From the NCBI RefSeq assembly GCF_002933465.1, contig NZ_PSZE01000004.1, forward strand, positions 124,001 to 188,000: DNA of 64,000 bases, given 5' to 3'. Made by a program: the position numbers and the translations under genes. Under the pieces are notes generated by a model that was not told where the DNA came from, ran no database searches, and saw only the letters and a program-made list of their open reading frames with translations. Of this stretch, positions 53,022-61,696 are shown piece after piece. Source of the stretch: Nocardia nova (GTDB lineage Bacteria; Actinomycetota; Actinomycetes; Mycobacteriales; Mycobacteriaceae). Numbering within the stretch: the first letter of the stretch is position 1; every line of letters starts with the position of its first letter.

Positions 53022-54518
53022 TCAGCAACCTGCTTGGAACGGATAGCAGGTTGCCCCTTCCGTAGGCGTGGCCGGACGCTGTGATGTGCCCGGTCGGTCA
53101 GTGGTCGCGATTGGTGACGTCGGAGTCGGCGTTGTCGTCTTCTCGGGCGGGTGAACCTGGGATGGTGCCGGTTGGGAGCCGGATTGTGCGCGGGGGTGGT
53201 CTCTGCCGGCCATGTAGCCGATGCCGCAGACGAGGATGAGGGCGGCGGCGATTCCCAGGAGCGCGGTGCGGAGGCGGTGGCGTGCTGGCGGTTGAGTTCT
53301 GGGGTCGAAGTCTGTGACGGGCTCGGTCCAGTCGGGTTCCGGTGCGTCCGCCTGGTGGGATGTGATCGGCGTGGTGTGGGCGATGGCGTCGGACGGCGAG
53401 GCGCTGTGGGTGGGCTCATCCGATCTCCGAGGAGGTGCGGACGAAGGGATCGGGGCGGAGTTCGCGGGATGCGTCGTGGTGGGTGCCGGAGCCACTGCGC
53501 CCGGAGCGTTGGGGACCGGATCGGATGTGGACGCGGTAGCCGGTGTCGGGTGGGCTTGCGGTGAGGGTGTCGACTCGCCGTGCGAAGCCGACGGCGCCGA
53601 GGAGGGCGGCCCGGCGTCCGAAACCGATGAGTTCGCCGGGATGGGTTCGTGCTTCGCAGCCGGTGAGGCCGCCGGGGTTGCGCTCGTCACGGGGGCCGGC
53701 GGCTCTGCCGGGTTCGAATCGGTCGGAGAAGAGAAGGGATGCGAACTCGTAGGCACTGCTTGCGAATTCGGTACACCCCAGTCTTGCGATTCGGCCTGGG
53801 CGGTGTCCGAAGGGGCGGAGACAGTTCCCGTCGTCGAGCGTCGACTTTCTCCCGCCCGAACTGCCGACACCTCGGTCGGGAATCCCTCTGCTACCAGTTC
53901 GGCGTAGAGCCGCCGGCGGCTTTCGGCGTCGCGGGTGCGGTCGACTCGCAGGGCTGCCAGGACGGTGACGACCAGCTCTGCGGTCCACGGTGTTCGGTCG
54001 CGGTGCTGGGCGGTTCGGCCGAACCACGAGTAGAGCTGGGAGGCGCTGTCGCCGAGGAGGACGGTGAACCCGCCGGGCATCGGGCCCTTGTCGAGGGTGA
54101 CCGTGTTTCCGGACTTGGGTATGAGCAGGATCAGGCCGTCTACGAACGGTTCCGGGCCGCGTGTCAGTTCGGCGACGAAGGTTCTCAGGGCGGAGACGGG
54201 CCCGCGTATTTGGTGCAGCGGGTTGAGGTCGTCGCCGCGGAGTTGGACCGGATCGCCGTGGATTCCCGGTGCGGACCATCGCTCGTTCATCGAATACGAC
54301 AGCGGTCCGCGGGTCTTCTTGCGGAGAGCGTCGACCTCGATGACGGCCGCCGCGTGCGGAGTGAACACCAGAAGATCGGCTTCGGCGCTCCCGCCGTCCA
54401 GCCTCGGGATGTAGACCCCGGAGACGGCGATTCCGGGATGGGTGACGTAGTTCGCGAGCCATTCGACGACCTGCTGTTGGGTCTTCGGTTTGGTGATGTC
54501 GCCGTTGATTATCAGCAT
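53022..54518 (-). CDS. NERD-like N-terminal domain, disordered linker, membrane anchor and Cys-rich tail
   Basis: Protein of 498 aa. Residues 15-130 resemble a NERD nuclease-related domain: GVYIPRLDGGSAEADLLVFT then AAVIEVDALRKKTRG. The usual E-x-K signature reads EVD, so a catalytic Lys seems replaced. Residues about 230-420 are Pro/Ser/Thr/Ala-rich and disordered. One membrane segment (ALLGIAAALILVCGIGYMAG) precedes a short outer tail ending GATCYPFQAGC, a Cys-flanked CYPFQ-type motif known to me from other actinobacterial surface proteins. The nuclease-like domain would be cytosolic and the Cys motif outside. Function unknown. Confidence 0.65.
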   Translation of the reverse strand: MLIINGDITKPKTQQQVVEWLANYVTHPGIAVSGVYIPRLDGGSAEADLLVFTPHAAAVIEVDALRKKTRGPLSYSMNERWSAPGIHGDPVQLRGDDLNPLHQIRGPVSALRTFVAELTRGPEPFVDGLILLIPKSGNTVTLDKGPMPGGFTVLLGDSASQLYSWFGRTAQHRDRTPWTAELVVTVLAALRVDRTRDAESRRRLYAELVAEGFPTEVSAVRAGESRRSTTGTVSAPSDTAQAESQDWGVPNSQAVPTSSHPFSSPTDSNPAEPPAPVTSATPAASPAAKHEPIPANSSVSDAGPPSSAPSASHGESTPSPQAHPTPATASTSDPVPNAPGAVAPAPTTTHPANSAPIPSSAPPRRSDEPTHSASPSDAIAHTTPITSHQADAPEPDWTEPVTDFDPRTQPPARHRLRTALLGIAAALILVCGIGYMAGRDHPRAQSGSQPAPSQVHPPEKTTTPTPTSPIATTDRPGTSQRPATPTEGATCYPFQAGC

Positions 54519-54894
54519 GGCCGGTTCGACCTCCAGAAGCGTTGGAACACATCAACGTTAACCGAGTGCTGGCACCGAAAGTCGCGTGATAGCACTGCGC
54601 TACAACGGCTTTCGACGGGTAATGGCTGGTGGGCTGCTACGCGGCGGCCGACCGGCCGAAAAGTGAGATAAGACAACAGATTCCGACCGGACGGAATGTC
54701 GACTCCGGGTTGGTGAGGGTGTACGCGGAACGGGTCGGATCGACGTTCCGCGTCGTCGCCGCTTATCGACGGTGCGCGGCTGGGAGACATCGCCGATCAC
54801 CGTGGGCTGACGAGCACGAGCAGCCGTTTCGAGTCGGCGATGGCGCAGGGCGACCGCAGAGTTCACCGAACCGTCGTTTCGGGGACGTTCCCGT
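54519..54894. other. 376-bp intergenic region with no supported gene
   Basis: Divergent gap between the NERD-like gene and the 5'-nucleotidase. All frames here have poor codon bias and no ribosome site. There is an AT-rich patch around 54655-54700 that could hold promoter elements, but nothing distinctive. Confidence 0.5.
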
Positions 54895-56592
54895 ATGTCA
54901 GAGTCTGACGGTATGGGTGTTCTGCGGCGCATGGCGGCCGGTGGTGCCGTCGCGATGAGTCTGGTCGCGCTGTCCGGATGCGGCGGAAGCAGCGAAACCC
55001 CACGTCAGGGTGCGATACCGCTGGTCTCCACCAGCGACCTTCCGGCGGCGCAACCCGGCGAGGTGCATCTGTTCGGGATCAACGATCTGCACGGCAATCT
55101 GGAACCGCCGGAGGCGAGCAACGGGCAGGTGGGGGAGTACACCGCGGGCGGGGCGGCGTATCTGGCCACGCATTTGCGGCGGTTGCGGGCGGCGTATCCG
55201 AACAGCGCGGTGGTATCGGCGGGGGACAATATCGGGGCGAGTCCACTGGTGTCGTCGTTGTTCCACGACGAGCCGACGATCGGCTACCTCAACCAGATCG
55301 GGGTGGTGGCGTCGGCGGTGGGCAATCACGAACTGGACCACGGGGTCGTGGAGCTGGGACGGTTGCGCGCGGGCGGATGTGCGCTCGACGGGTGTTCTCC
55401 GGGGGAGCCGTTCACGGGAGCACGCTTCGATCTCCTCGCCGCCAATCTCACCGATTCCCGCGGGGAGCCTCCGGCCGGAGTGCGGCCGTGGACGATGCTG
55501 ACGATCGGCGGGCACACGATCGGTGTCGTCGGTGTGGTGACACCCGATACGGTGAATCTCGTTTTCCCGGAAGGAATTCGCGGCTACACCTTCGGCGAGG
55601 AAGCCGAGGCGATCAACAAGTACGTGCCCGCCATGAAACAGGCCGGTGCGGAAACCGTTGTCGCCCTCGTGCACGACGGCGGCGCCCAGGGAACACCGGC
55701 GAAGACCACCGATTACAACGGCTGCGCCGACATCAGTCCCGATGTGCCGGCGCTGGCGGCGCATACCGATCCCGCCGTTCGAGTGCTGCTCACCGCGCAC
55801 AGCCATCAGGCCTACAACTGCGAATTCGACGGCAAGGTGGTCACGCAGGCGGCGTCCTACGGCCGCCTGATCACCGATGTCACACTGCGATTCGACCATG
55901 GGAAGGTGTCCGCGCACGCGGTGAACCGGGTGGTGACCCGCGATGTCGCTGCCGATCCGGCGGTGAACAAGTCGATCGGATTCTTCGCCGGCCAGGCGGC
56001 GCCGCGCGCGCAACGGGTCGTGGGCACCGCCACCGCGCCGCTGACGCGCAGCGATCGCGGTGGCGGTGAATCGCCGCTCGGTGCGGTGATCGCCGATGCG
56101 ATGCTCGATGTCACCCACGATTCGGCGCAGGCGGTGGCGGCGTTCATGAATCCGGGTGGCGTGCGCGCCGACATCGGCCCCGGGCCGATCACCTACGGCG
56201 GCATCTACGAGACGCAGCCGTTCGGCAATCAGGTCGTCACCGTCACGCTGACCGGGCGCCAGATACTGGACCTGCTGGAACAGCAGTGGGACAACAAGAG
56301 CAAACCCGCCCTGCTCTCGGTCGCGGGCATCTCCTACTCCTACGACGACAAGGCCGCCCCGGGGCACAAGGTGATCGCCGATTCCGTCCGCATCGGCGAC
56401 CGGCCCGTGAATCCGGTCGCGACCTACCGGGTGACCACCAACAATTTCCTCGCCTCCGGAGGTGACGGCTTCGCGGTGTTCACGCGGGGCACGGACACGA
56501 CGGTCGGCCCGACCGATCTGGACGCCCTGGAGACCTACCTGCGTGACCGGGGAGCGGTCGGTCCGCCCGAGGAGCGCGTCCAACGCCGGTGA
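54895..56592 (+). CDS. 5'-nucleotidase/UDP-sugar hydrolase family lipoprotein
   Basis: Protein of 565 aa. The lipobox ALSGC has C29 counting from the ATG at 54895; an ATG at 54913 would also work. The metallophosphatase domain carries D64 and H66 in NDLHGN, GDNIGASP, GNHELDHG and LLTAHSHQAYNC, and the C-terminal substrate domain (about 390-560) carries MNPGGVRADIG and TNNFLASGGDGF. This is the UshA/CD73 layout: extracellular hydrolysis of nucleotides to nucleosides and phosphate, lipid-anchored outside the membrane. Likely role: nucleotide scavenging. Confidence 0.92.
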   Translation: MSESDGMGVLRRMAAGGAVAMSLVALSGCGGSSETPRQGAIPLVSTSDLPAAQPGEVHLFGINDLHGNLEPPEASNGQVGEYTAGGAAYLATHLRRLRAAYPNSAVVSAGDNIGASPLVSSLFHDEPTIGYLNQIGVVASAVGNHELDHGVVELGRLRAGGCALDGCSPGEPFTGARFDLLAANLTDSRGEPPAGVRPWTMLTIGGHTIGVVGVVTPDTVNLVFPEGIRGYTFGEEAEAINKYVPAMKQAGAETVVALVHDGGAQGTPAKTTDYNGCADISPDVPALAAHTDPAVRVLLTAHSHQAYNCEFDGKVVTQAASYGRLITDVTLRFDHGKVSAHAVNRVVTRDVAADPAVNKSIGFFAGQAAPRAQRVVGTATAPLTRSDRGGGESPLGAVIADAMLDVTHDSAQAVAAFMNPGGVRADIGPGPITYGGIYETQPFGNQVVTVTLTGRQILDLLEQQWDNKSKPALLSVAGISYSYDDKAAPGHKVIADSVRIGDRPVNPVATYRVTTNNFLASGGDGFAVFTRGTDTTVGPTDLDALETYLRDRGAVGPPEERVQRR

Positions 56593-56659
56593 GCGACCTG
56601 CGGCGGCGCGAAACGTCGAGTTCGCCCACATTTGTCCTCGCAGCAGGCAGAATGCGGAC

Positions 56660-58555
56660 ATGCGCGGCGGGCGGGAGCGGCCAGCAGCACAACGCCGGGC
56701 GGGACGGGAGCCGGGCGGGGGTGGAGCGCGGAAACGGCACGGGCGGCATTACACGCCGCCGCGGTTGGCGGAGTTTCTCGCGGAGCGGATGCTCGCGCAT
56801 CTGCGGCCGGGACGTGCGTTGTCGGTGCTGGACCCCGCCTGCGGGGACGGGGAGTTGTTGTCGGCGGTGGCACGTATTGCGGCGCAACGCTTTCCGGATA
56901 CCTCCTTGCACCTGGTGGGGTACGACCTGAATGCCGCAGCGGTTCACGAAGCTCGGGCTCGGGGTGTGTCGTGGAACAGCCGGTCACAGGTCCGGCCGGA
57001 GGAGTGCACCGCCGAGTCGTGGGTGGCGGACATGGTCGGCACCTGCTTCGACGCGGCTCCCGGGACGGATACCGCACCGCCGTCGAATCGTGTCGTCATC
57101 GAGTGGCGTGTGGGCGATTTCCTCTGCGCGGCAGCAGAATTGGCCGACTCGCGCTTCGACGCGGTGATCACCAATCCGCCGTATGTGCGGACCCAACAGC
57201 TGGGCGGCGCGACCGCGCAAATGTTGAGCAAGCAGTTCGGGCTGTCGGGACGGATCGATTTGACCCATCCCTTCGTCGCGACGATTCCGCGGCTGTTGCG
57301 GCCCAGCGGGGTGCTGGGGCTGCTGTGTGCCAATCGATTTCTCAGCACGAAGGCCGGAGCGAATCTTCGGGCGCTGCTGTATGCGGAGCTGACGCCGGTG
57401 GAGCTCTACGACCTCGGGGATACTCGGCTGTTCGAGGCGGCGGTCCTGCCCGCGGTGACGATCGCGGTGCGTGGGGACGAGCAGCGGAGCTGCCGCTTCG
57501 TCACGGCCTACGAGTCCGAGCGGGAACCGACGGCCGCTACCGACCTGTTCGACGCTTTGGTCGGCCGGGCCGATTCCGTGGTCGACCACGGCGGTCGCCG
57601 CATTGTGGTGGAGACCGGAACGTTGTGGACCGGGGCGCACGACAGCGTGGGCCGATTCGGGAACCCGGGGCGCGGTATGGGCGGCTCCAGGGCATCGGCG
57701 AACGAGAAGTCACCGGCGAGTACGACGTCGCGTACGTTCGATCCCGCCACTCCCTGGCGCATGTCGCGACCGGATACCGATGAGTGGTTGGGGCGAATCG
57801 CCGCCGGCACGTGGCGCACGTTCGGTGAGGTCGCGCGCATCAGGGTGGGCATCAAGACGAATGCGGACCGAGTCTTCATCTCGGACCGGTGGGAAGATCG
57901 TCCCTGCTGTCCGGAGCCCGAACTGCTCCGGGAGCTGCTGACTCATCACGACCTTGCTCCGTGGCGGATCGCACGCGCCCGTGACACCCGGGTGCTGTAT
58001 CCCTACGAGATTTCCTGCTCCTGCCGCACACCGGTCGATCTGAGCGAATATCCGGACGCCGCGGCCTATCTCGCACAGCACAAGGACACTTTGGCCGCTC
58101 GGAACTACCTCACCGGCACCGGGCGGGAGTGGTTCGAGATCTGGGTGCCGCAGCGGCCGCATCTGTGGTGTCGTCCGAAGGTGGTGTTCCCGGATATCAG
58201 TGTGGCGCCGCGGTTCGCGCTCGATCGCAGCGGCGCGGTGGTGAACGGGGACTGCTACTGGATGTCGCTGGCCGATATCGGTGACGAGCGGATCGCGTAT
58301 CTGCTCATGGGCGTGGCCAATTCGACGCTCGGTCCGCGGTTCTACGATGCCGTGTGCGGGAATCGGCTCTATGCCGGGCGGCGCCGATGGATCACGCAGT
58401 ATGTCACCCGGCTTCCGCTGCCCGATCCGAATACCGGTGCGGGACAGCGGCTCACCGACCTGGCTCGCGAATTGGCGAACGGCGGAGCCGAACCCGATGT
58501 CGCACTGCTCGATCGGCGAGTGGCCGCGGCGTTCGGACTGGGCGAGACCGGGTAA
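56660..58555 (+). CDS. N6-adenine DNA methyltransferase (TaqI/Eco57I type), solitary
   Basis: Protein of 631 aa from the ATG at 56660. The SAM motif LDPACGDGELL begins near residue 57 (D58 to G64), followed by the acidic VGYDLN and the catalytic N172-P-P-Y175 (VITNPPYVRTQ). The C-terminal half (about 380-620), with FGEVARIRVGIKTNADRVF, resembles the TaqI/Eco57I specificity domain. No nuclease or helicase domain is apparent, and no restriction gene lies beside it. It could protect DNA or control expression. The recognition sequence cannot be read out. Confidence 0.85.
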   Translation: MRGGRERPAAQRRAGREPGGGGARKRHGRHYTPPRLAEFLAERMLAHLRPGRALSVLDPACGDGELLSAVARIAAQRFPDTSLHLVGYDLNAAAVHEARARGVSWNSRSQVRPEECTAESWVADMVGTCFDAAPGTDTAPPSNRVVIEWRVGDFLCAAAELADSRFDAVITNPPYVRTQQLGGATAQMLSKQFGLSGRIDLTHPFVATIPRLLRPSGVLGLLCANRFLSTKAGANLRALLYAELTPVELYDLGDTRLFEAAVLPAVTIAVRGDEQRSCRFVTAYESEREPTAATDLFDALVGRADSVVDHGGRRIVVETGTLWTGAHDSVGRFGNPGRGMGGSRASANEKSPASTTSRTFDPATPWRMSRPDTDEWLGRIAAGTWRTFGEVARIRVGIKTNADRVFISDRWEDRPCCPEPELLRELLTHHDLAPWRIARARDTRVLYPYEISCSCRTPVDLSEYPDAAAYLAQHKDTLAARNYLTGTGREWFEIWVPQRPHLWCRPKVVFPDISVAPRFALDRSGAVVNGDCYWMSLADIGDERIAYLLMGVANSTLGPRFYDAVCGNRLYAGRRRWITQYVTRLPLPDPNTGAGQRLTDLARELANGGAEPDVALLDRRVAAAFGLGETG

Positions 58556-58589
58556 GGCCGCCGAGTGTCGCATCGGAGTCTTCCCGGTA

Positions 58590-58619
58590 GCCGGCGGTAG
58601 CGCACTCCGCGTCGCCGGC
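58590..58619. terminator. 7-bp hairpin between convergent genes
   Basis: GCCGGCG at 58590-58596 pairs with CGCCGGC at 58613-58619. It lies in the 74-bp gap between the methyltransferase and a TetR gene and could terminate both. Weak. Confidence 0.35.
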
Positions 58620-58629
58620 CACGCGGCCG

Positions 58630-59250
58630 TCAGGCGGTGTGGATCCCGACCATCGGCAGCAACGTCCGCCGGGCGAAGGCGCGGGCGGCCTCCGCGTCCG
58701 AGAGCGGAATCAGCCCATCGGGAGTCAGGGCCAGGGACTGCGCCAGCCGGGCCATGATCTCGGCGACGAGGTCGGCATCGAAATCCAGCTCGGCGTTGGT
58801 CTTCTGCAAACCGCGCAGCTTGTCGCCCAGGTAGACGCGGCCCACCGTGAGGATCGGGCCGGCGTCGGTGGTCAAGCGCGGCAGGATCAGCTCCGGTTCG
58901 GTGCGCAGCAGTCGCTGCAGCAGCTCGTTGTGCGCCAGCGCGGTGATGAAGACGACGAAGATCTCCACCAGCTGATCCTCGCTGTCGGTGATGCTGCCGA
59001 CCCGCTGTTCGATATCGGCGACGAAGCGCTGCGCCTCGCGCACGCTCACCGCCTCGACGAGATCGTTCTTGGATTCGAAGCGGCGATACAGCGTCGCGGG
59101 GCTGATGCCGGCGCGGCGCGCGATCTCACCCATGCTGGTCCGTTTGATCCCGAAGTCCAGGAAGGCCGACAGGGCACTCTCGAGCAGCTGCTCACCGTCG
59201 GAGCGGGGCTTCTCGAGGATGCGGGCCAGGATGGACGGAACAGGCGGCAT
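58630..59250 (-). CDS. TetR/AcrR family transcriptional regulator
   Basis: 206 aa. The helix-turn-helix is at about residues 25-70: LLESALSAFLDFGIKRTSMG, EIARRAGISPATLYRRFESK, then NDLVEAVSVREAQR. The C-terminal ligand domain (LVEIFVVFITALAHNELLQR, AEIMARLAQSLALTPDGLI) is of the common TetR_C type. No divergent partner is obvious; upstream lies a short gap before a 59-residue gene on the same strand. Targets unknown. Confidence 0.9.
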   Translation of the reverse strand: MPPVPSILARILEKPRSDGEQLLESALSAFLDFGIKRTSMGEIARRAGISPATLYRRFESKNDLVEAVSVREAQRFVADIEQRVGSITDSEDQLVEIFVVFITALAHNELLQRLLRTEPELILPRLTTDAGPILTVGRVYLGDKLRGLQKTNAELDFDADLVAEIMARLAQSLALTPDGLIPLSDAEAARAFARRTLLPMVGIHTA

Positions 59251-59363
59251 GGGGTCTCCAGTCGAGTCGGCGAATGACCACGTCGATGCGGAAGGCAGAC
59301 GATCATTATCTCATCGCGCCGGACCGTCACCGACGTTCCCGACCGGGCTCCCGCCGCCCGCGC

Positions 59364-59543
59364 TCAGCGCAGATTGAATGCGGTCATTTCCTGCTCGATC
59401 GCATTCGCGGCGAAATCGCTTCCATTACAACGTAATTCATGGACACGGCGCTGTAGCGCCTCGATGCCACCGGGTTGGGCCGCGATATCGGCCACACTGA
59501 TCCGCCCCTTGGGTCGGTGCATACCGGACTGCTCGTACGACAC
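59364..59543 (-). CDS. 59-residue protein, easily missed
   Basis: A GTG at 59543 preceded 7 nt upstream by GCAGGAGG gives MSYEQSGMHRPKGRISVADI and ends QEMTAFNLR. The codons show strong GC3 bias except for one cluster, and the frame is clean from RBS to stop. The protein is helical and soluble with no signal. Antisense frames are longer but lack these signs. No family is recognised. Confidence 0.7.
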   Translation of the reverse strand: MSYEQSGMHRPKGRISVADIAAQPGGIEALQRRVHELRCNGSDFAANAIEQEMTAFNLR

Positions 59544-59672
59544 CGTCTAACCTCCTGCATACCCACGTCGCAGTACGCCGCCCGGGGCGCTGATTCACTG
59601 CCGCGGACCGCGAACATGCTGCGACGATGCTACCAAGAGATCAACCTGGACGTTTGACCAGTGTGGCCCGAC

Positions 59673-60203
59673 TCACAGCTGGGTGCCGGTGTCGCGGTGA
59701 GTGCTCAGATTGCGCAGATAGACCGTGGCGTTGAGCTTGATGCGATCGCGTTCGGCATCGCCGAGTTCGCGTCGCACCTTGCCCGGTACGCCCGCGACCA
59801 GGGAGCCGGGCGGAATTTTCATGCCCTCGGGAATCAGGGCGTTGGCGGCGATGAGGCTGCCCTCGCCGATCACCGCGCCGTTGAGCACAGTTGCGCCCAT
59901 ACCGACGAGTACGTCGTCGCCGATCGTGCAGCCGTGCAGAATCGCGTTGTGGCCCACCGACACTCCGCTGCCGACCTGCAGTTCGAATCCCGGATCGGCG
60001 TGCAGTACGCAGCCGTCCTGGATGTTGGTGCCGGCGCCGATGCCGATGTCCTCCAGATCGCCGCGGATCACCGCGCCGTACCAGATGCTGACCTGCTCAC
60101 CCAGCCGCACCCGGCCGATCACCGTGGCCGTCGGCGCCACCCACGCGGTGTCGTCGATCTGCGGCTCGTGCTCACCCAGCTTGATCATCATGCGGGTCAA
60201 CAT
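59673..60203 (-). CDS. gamma-class carbonic anhydrase family protein
   Basis: 176 aa of left-handed parallel beta-helix hexapeptide repeats: VIGRVRLGEQVSIWYGAVIR, DIGIGAGTNIQDGCVLH, VSVGHNAILHGCTIG and VLVGMGATVLNGAVIG. The histidines in LHAD and VGHNAILHG fit the zinc-ligand positions of the gamma-carbonic anhydrase/YrdA group, which hydrate CO2 or act as acyl carriers. The start may be at 60203 or at one of the ATGs at 60188-60191. Its 5' end overlaps a decayed AraC gene. Confidence 0.9.
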   Translation of the reverse strand: MLTRMMIKLGEHEPQIDDTAWVAPTATVIGRVRLGEQVSIWYGAVIRGDLEDIGIGAGTNIQDGCVLHADPGFELQVGSGVSVGHNAILHGCTIGDDVLVGMGATVLNGAVIGEGSLIAANALIPEGMKIPPGSLVAGVPGKVRRELGDAERDRIKLNATVYLRNLSTHRDTGTQL

Positions 60204-60375
60204 AGCTGGCCCGGAACTGCGCGCGATGTGCGGCCGGTGGCAGCCCGAGGGTGTGATGGAAATGGTGGCGCAGATTCATCGCCGTGCCCAGACCGGTCTC
60301 GGCCGCGATGCGGTCCATCGTGTCGTCGGTGGATTCCAGCAGCAGCCGAGCGCGGTCGATGCGCTCACCCGCGGC
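60172..60375 (-). pseudogene. C-terminal AraC/GlxA-type helix-turn-helix remnant
   Basis: The minus strand encodes the second helix-turn-helix of an AraC regulator: GERIDRARLLLESTDDTMDR, IAAETGLGTAMNLRHHFHHT, LGLPPAAHRAQFRASYVDP, then stops at 60172 inside the start of the carbonic anhydrase gene. Everything upstream of GER is absent. It was probably an intact GlxA-like gene followed by the anhydrase with an overlapping start. Confidence 0.75.
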
Positions 60376-60488
60376 GCACCTTCGGCTACGGCGGGCGCGA
60401 GAAGCAGCTGCGGATTCCGCCGCTGGACGAGTCGATCACCGTGCGACGCCGATGGCGGGCTGGCGGGCGCGGATCGATTGCCGATTGA
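60376..60488 (+). pseudogene. C-terminal coding remnant, family unknown
   Basis: The plus strand encodes TFGYGGREKQLRIPPLDESI, then TVRRRWRAGGRGSIAD and a stop, with near-perfect GC3 bias. It begins exactly where the opposing AraC remnant ends, so one deletion probably removed the 5' parts of both convergent or adjacent genes. I do not recognise the family. Confidence 0.4.
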
Positions 60489-60555
60489 TTGCGGTTCTGT
60501 GAATCGCCGTGACTTGATCATGGCACCGCGCCCGGATCAGGGCCACGATGGCGGT

Positions 60556-61680
60556 ATGAGAATCGGGGTTCCGCGCGAGATCAAACCGCAGGAGAGCCGG
60601 GTCGCCCTCGCCCCGGCCGGCGCCGTCGAACTCACCCGGCACGGTCATCGGGTGCTGATCGAATCCGGCGCCGGACTCGGGTCCGGATTCACCGACGCCG
60701 ATTACGCTGCCGCCGGGGCGGACATCGCCGCGAGCGCCGACGCGGTGTGGGACGAGGCGGAACTGGTGTTGAAGGTGAAAGAGCCGATCGCCGCAGAATA
60801 TTCGCGCATGCGCGCCGGGCAGGTGCTGTTCACCTTTCTGCACCTGGCGGCCTCCCGGGAATGCACCGACGCCGTGCTGGCCTCCGGCATCACCGCCATC
60901 GCCTACGAAACCGTGCGCGGACCCGACGGATCACTGCCGCTGCTGACGCCGATGAGCGAGATCGCCGGCAAACTCGCACCCCAGGTCGGCGCCTACCACC
61001 TGATGGCGCCCGAAGGTGGCGCCGGAGTGTTGTTGGGCGGCGTGCCGGGGGTGCGACCGGCGGAAGTGGTGGTGATCGGCGGCGGGGTAGCGGGAACGAG
61101 TGCGGCGACGGTCGCGGTCGGGATGGGTGCGCGGGTGATCGTGCTCGACACCAATCCGGTGCGATTGCGTGAACTCGACATCCGATTCGCCGGCCGGGTC
61201 ACTCCTCTTGCCTCGAATGCGGCCGACATCGACCGGGCGGTCGTCGCCGCGGATCTGGTGATCGGTTCGGTACTGGTGCCGGGAGCGCGAGCGCCGCAAC
61301 TGGTCCCGGACGCCCTGGTGGAGCGAATGCGGCCCGGGACGGTGCTGGTCGATATCGCCATCGACCAGGGCGGTTGTTTTCAGAGCTCGCACCCCACCAC
61401 GCACGCCGAACCGACCTTCCCCGTGGCGAATTCGCTGTTCTACTGTGTCGCGAATATGCCCGGCGCGGTCCCGCACACCGCCACCGTGGCGTTGACCAAC
61501 GCCACCCTGCCGTATGTGCGGACGATCGCCGATCTCGGCTGGCGGGCGGCCTGCCGTGCCGACCCGGGCCTCGAATCCGGGCTCAATGCCGATGCGGGAC
61601 AGCTCTACTCACCGGAGGTGGCCCGGGCGCACGGCCTGCTCGGGGTCGGTCACGGGGCCCGGTGGCAGGCGTGCCGGTGA
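60556..61680 (+). CDS. ald: alanine dehydrogenase
   Basis: 374 aa. N-terminal MRIGVPREIKPQESRVALAP with substrate-binding residues in MSEIAGKLAPQVGAY; the NAD Rossmann motif is EVVVIGGGVAGTSAATVAVG at about 170-190, followed by LDTNPVRLRELD and the conserved DIAIDQGGCFQSSHPTTH loop with the active-site Asp and His. It converts L-alanine and NAD+ to pyruvate, ammonium and NADH, reversibly. Normal length. Expression control is not visible. Confidence 0.95.
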   Translation: MRIGVPREIKPQESRVALAPAGAVELTRHGHRVLIESGAGLGSGFTDADYAAAGADIAASADAVWDEAELVLKVKEPIAAEYSRMRAGQVLFTFLHLAASRECTDAVLASGITAIAYETVRGPDGSLPLLTPMSEIAGKLAPQVGAYHLMAPEGGAGVLLGGVPGVRPAEVVVIGGGVAGTSAATVAVGMGARVIVLDTNPVRLRELDIRFAGRVTPLASNAADIDRAVVAADLVIGSVLVPGARAPQLVPDALVERMRPGTVLVDIAIDQGGCFQSSHPTTHAEPTFPVANSLFYCVANMPGAVPHTATVALTNATLPYVRTIADLGWRAACRADPGLESGLNADAGQLYSPEVARAHGLLGVGHGARWQACR

Positions 61681-61696
61681 CGCGCCGCGCGGACCC

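Noticed and set aside
54898..56661. A 587-codon minus-strand frame opposite the 5'-nucleotidase
   Set aside because: Antisense shadow of an unambiguous metallophosphatase gene.
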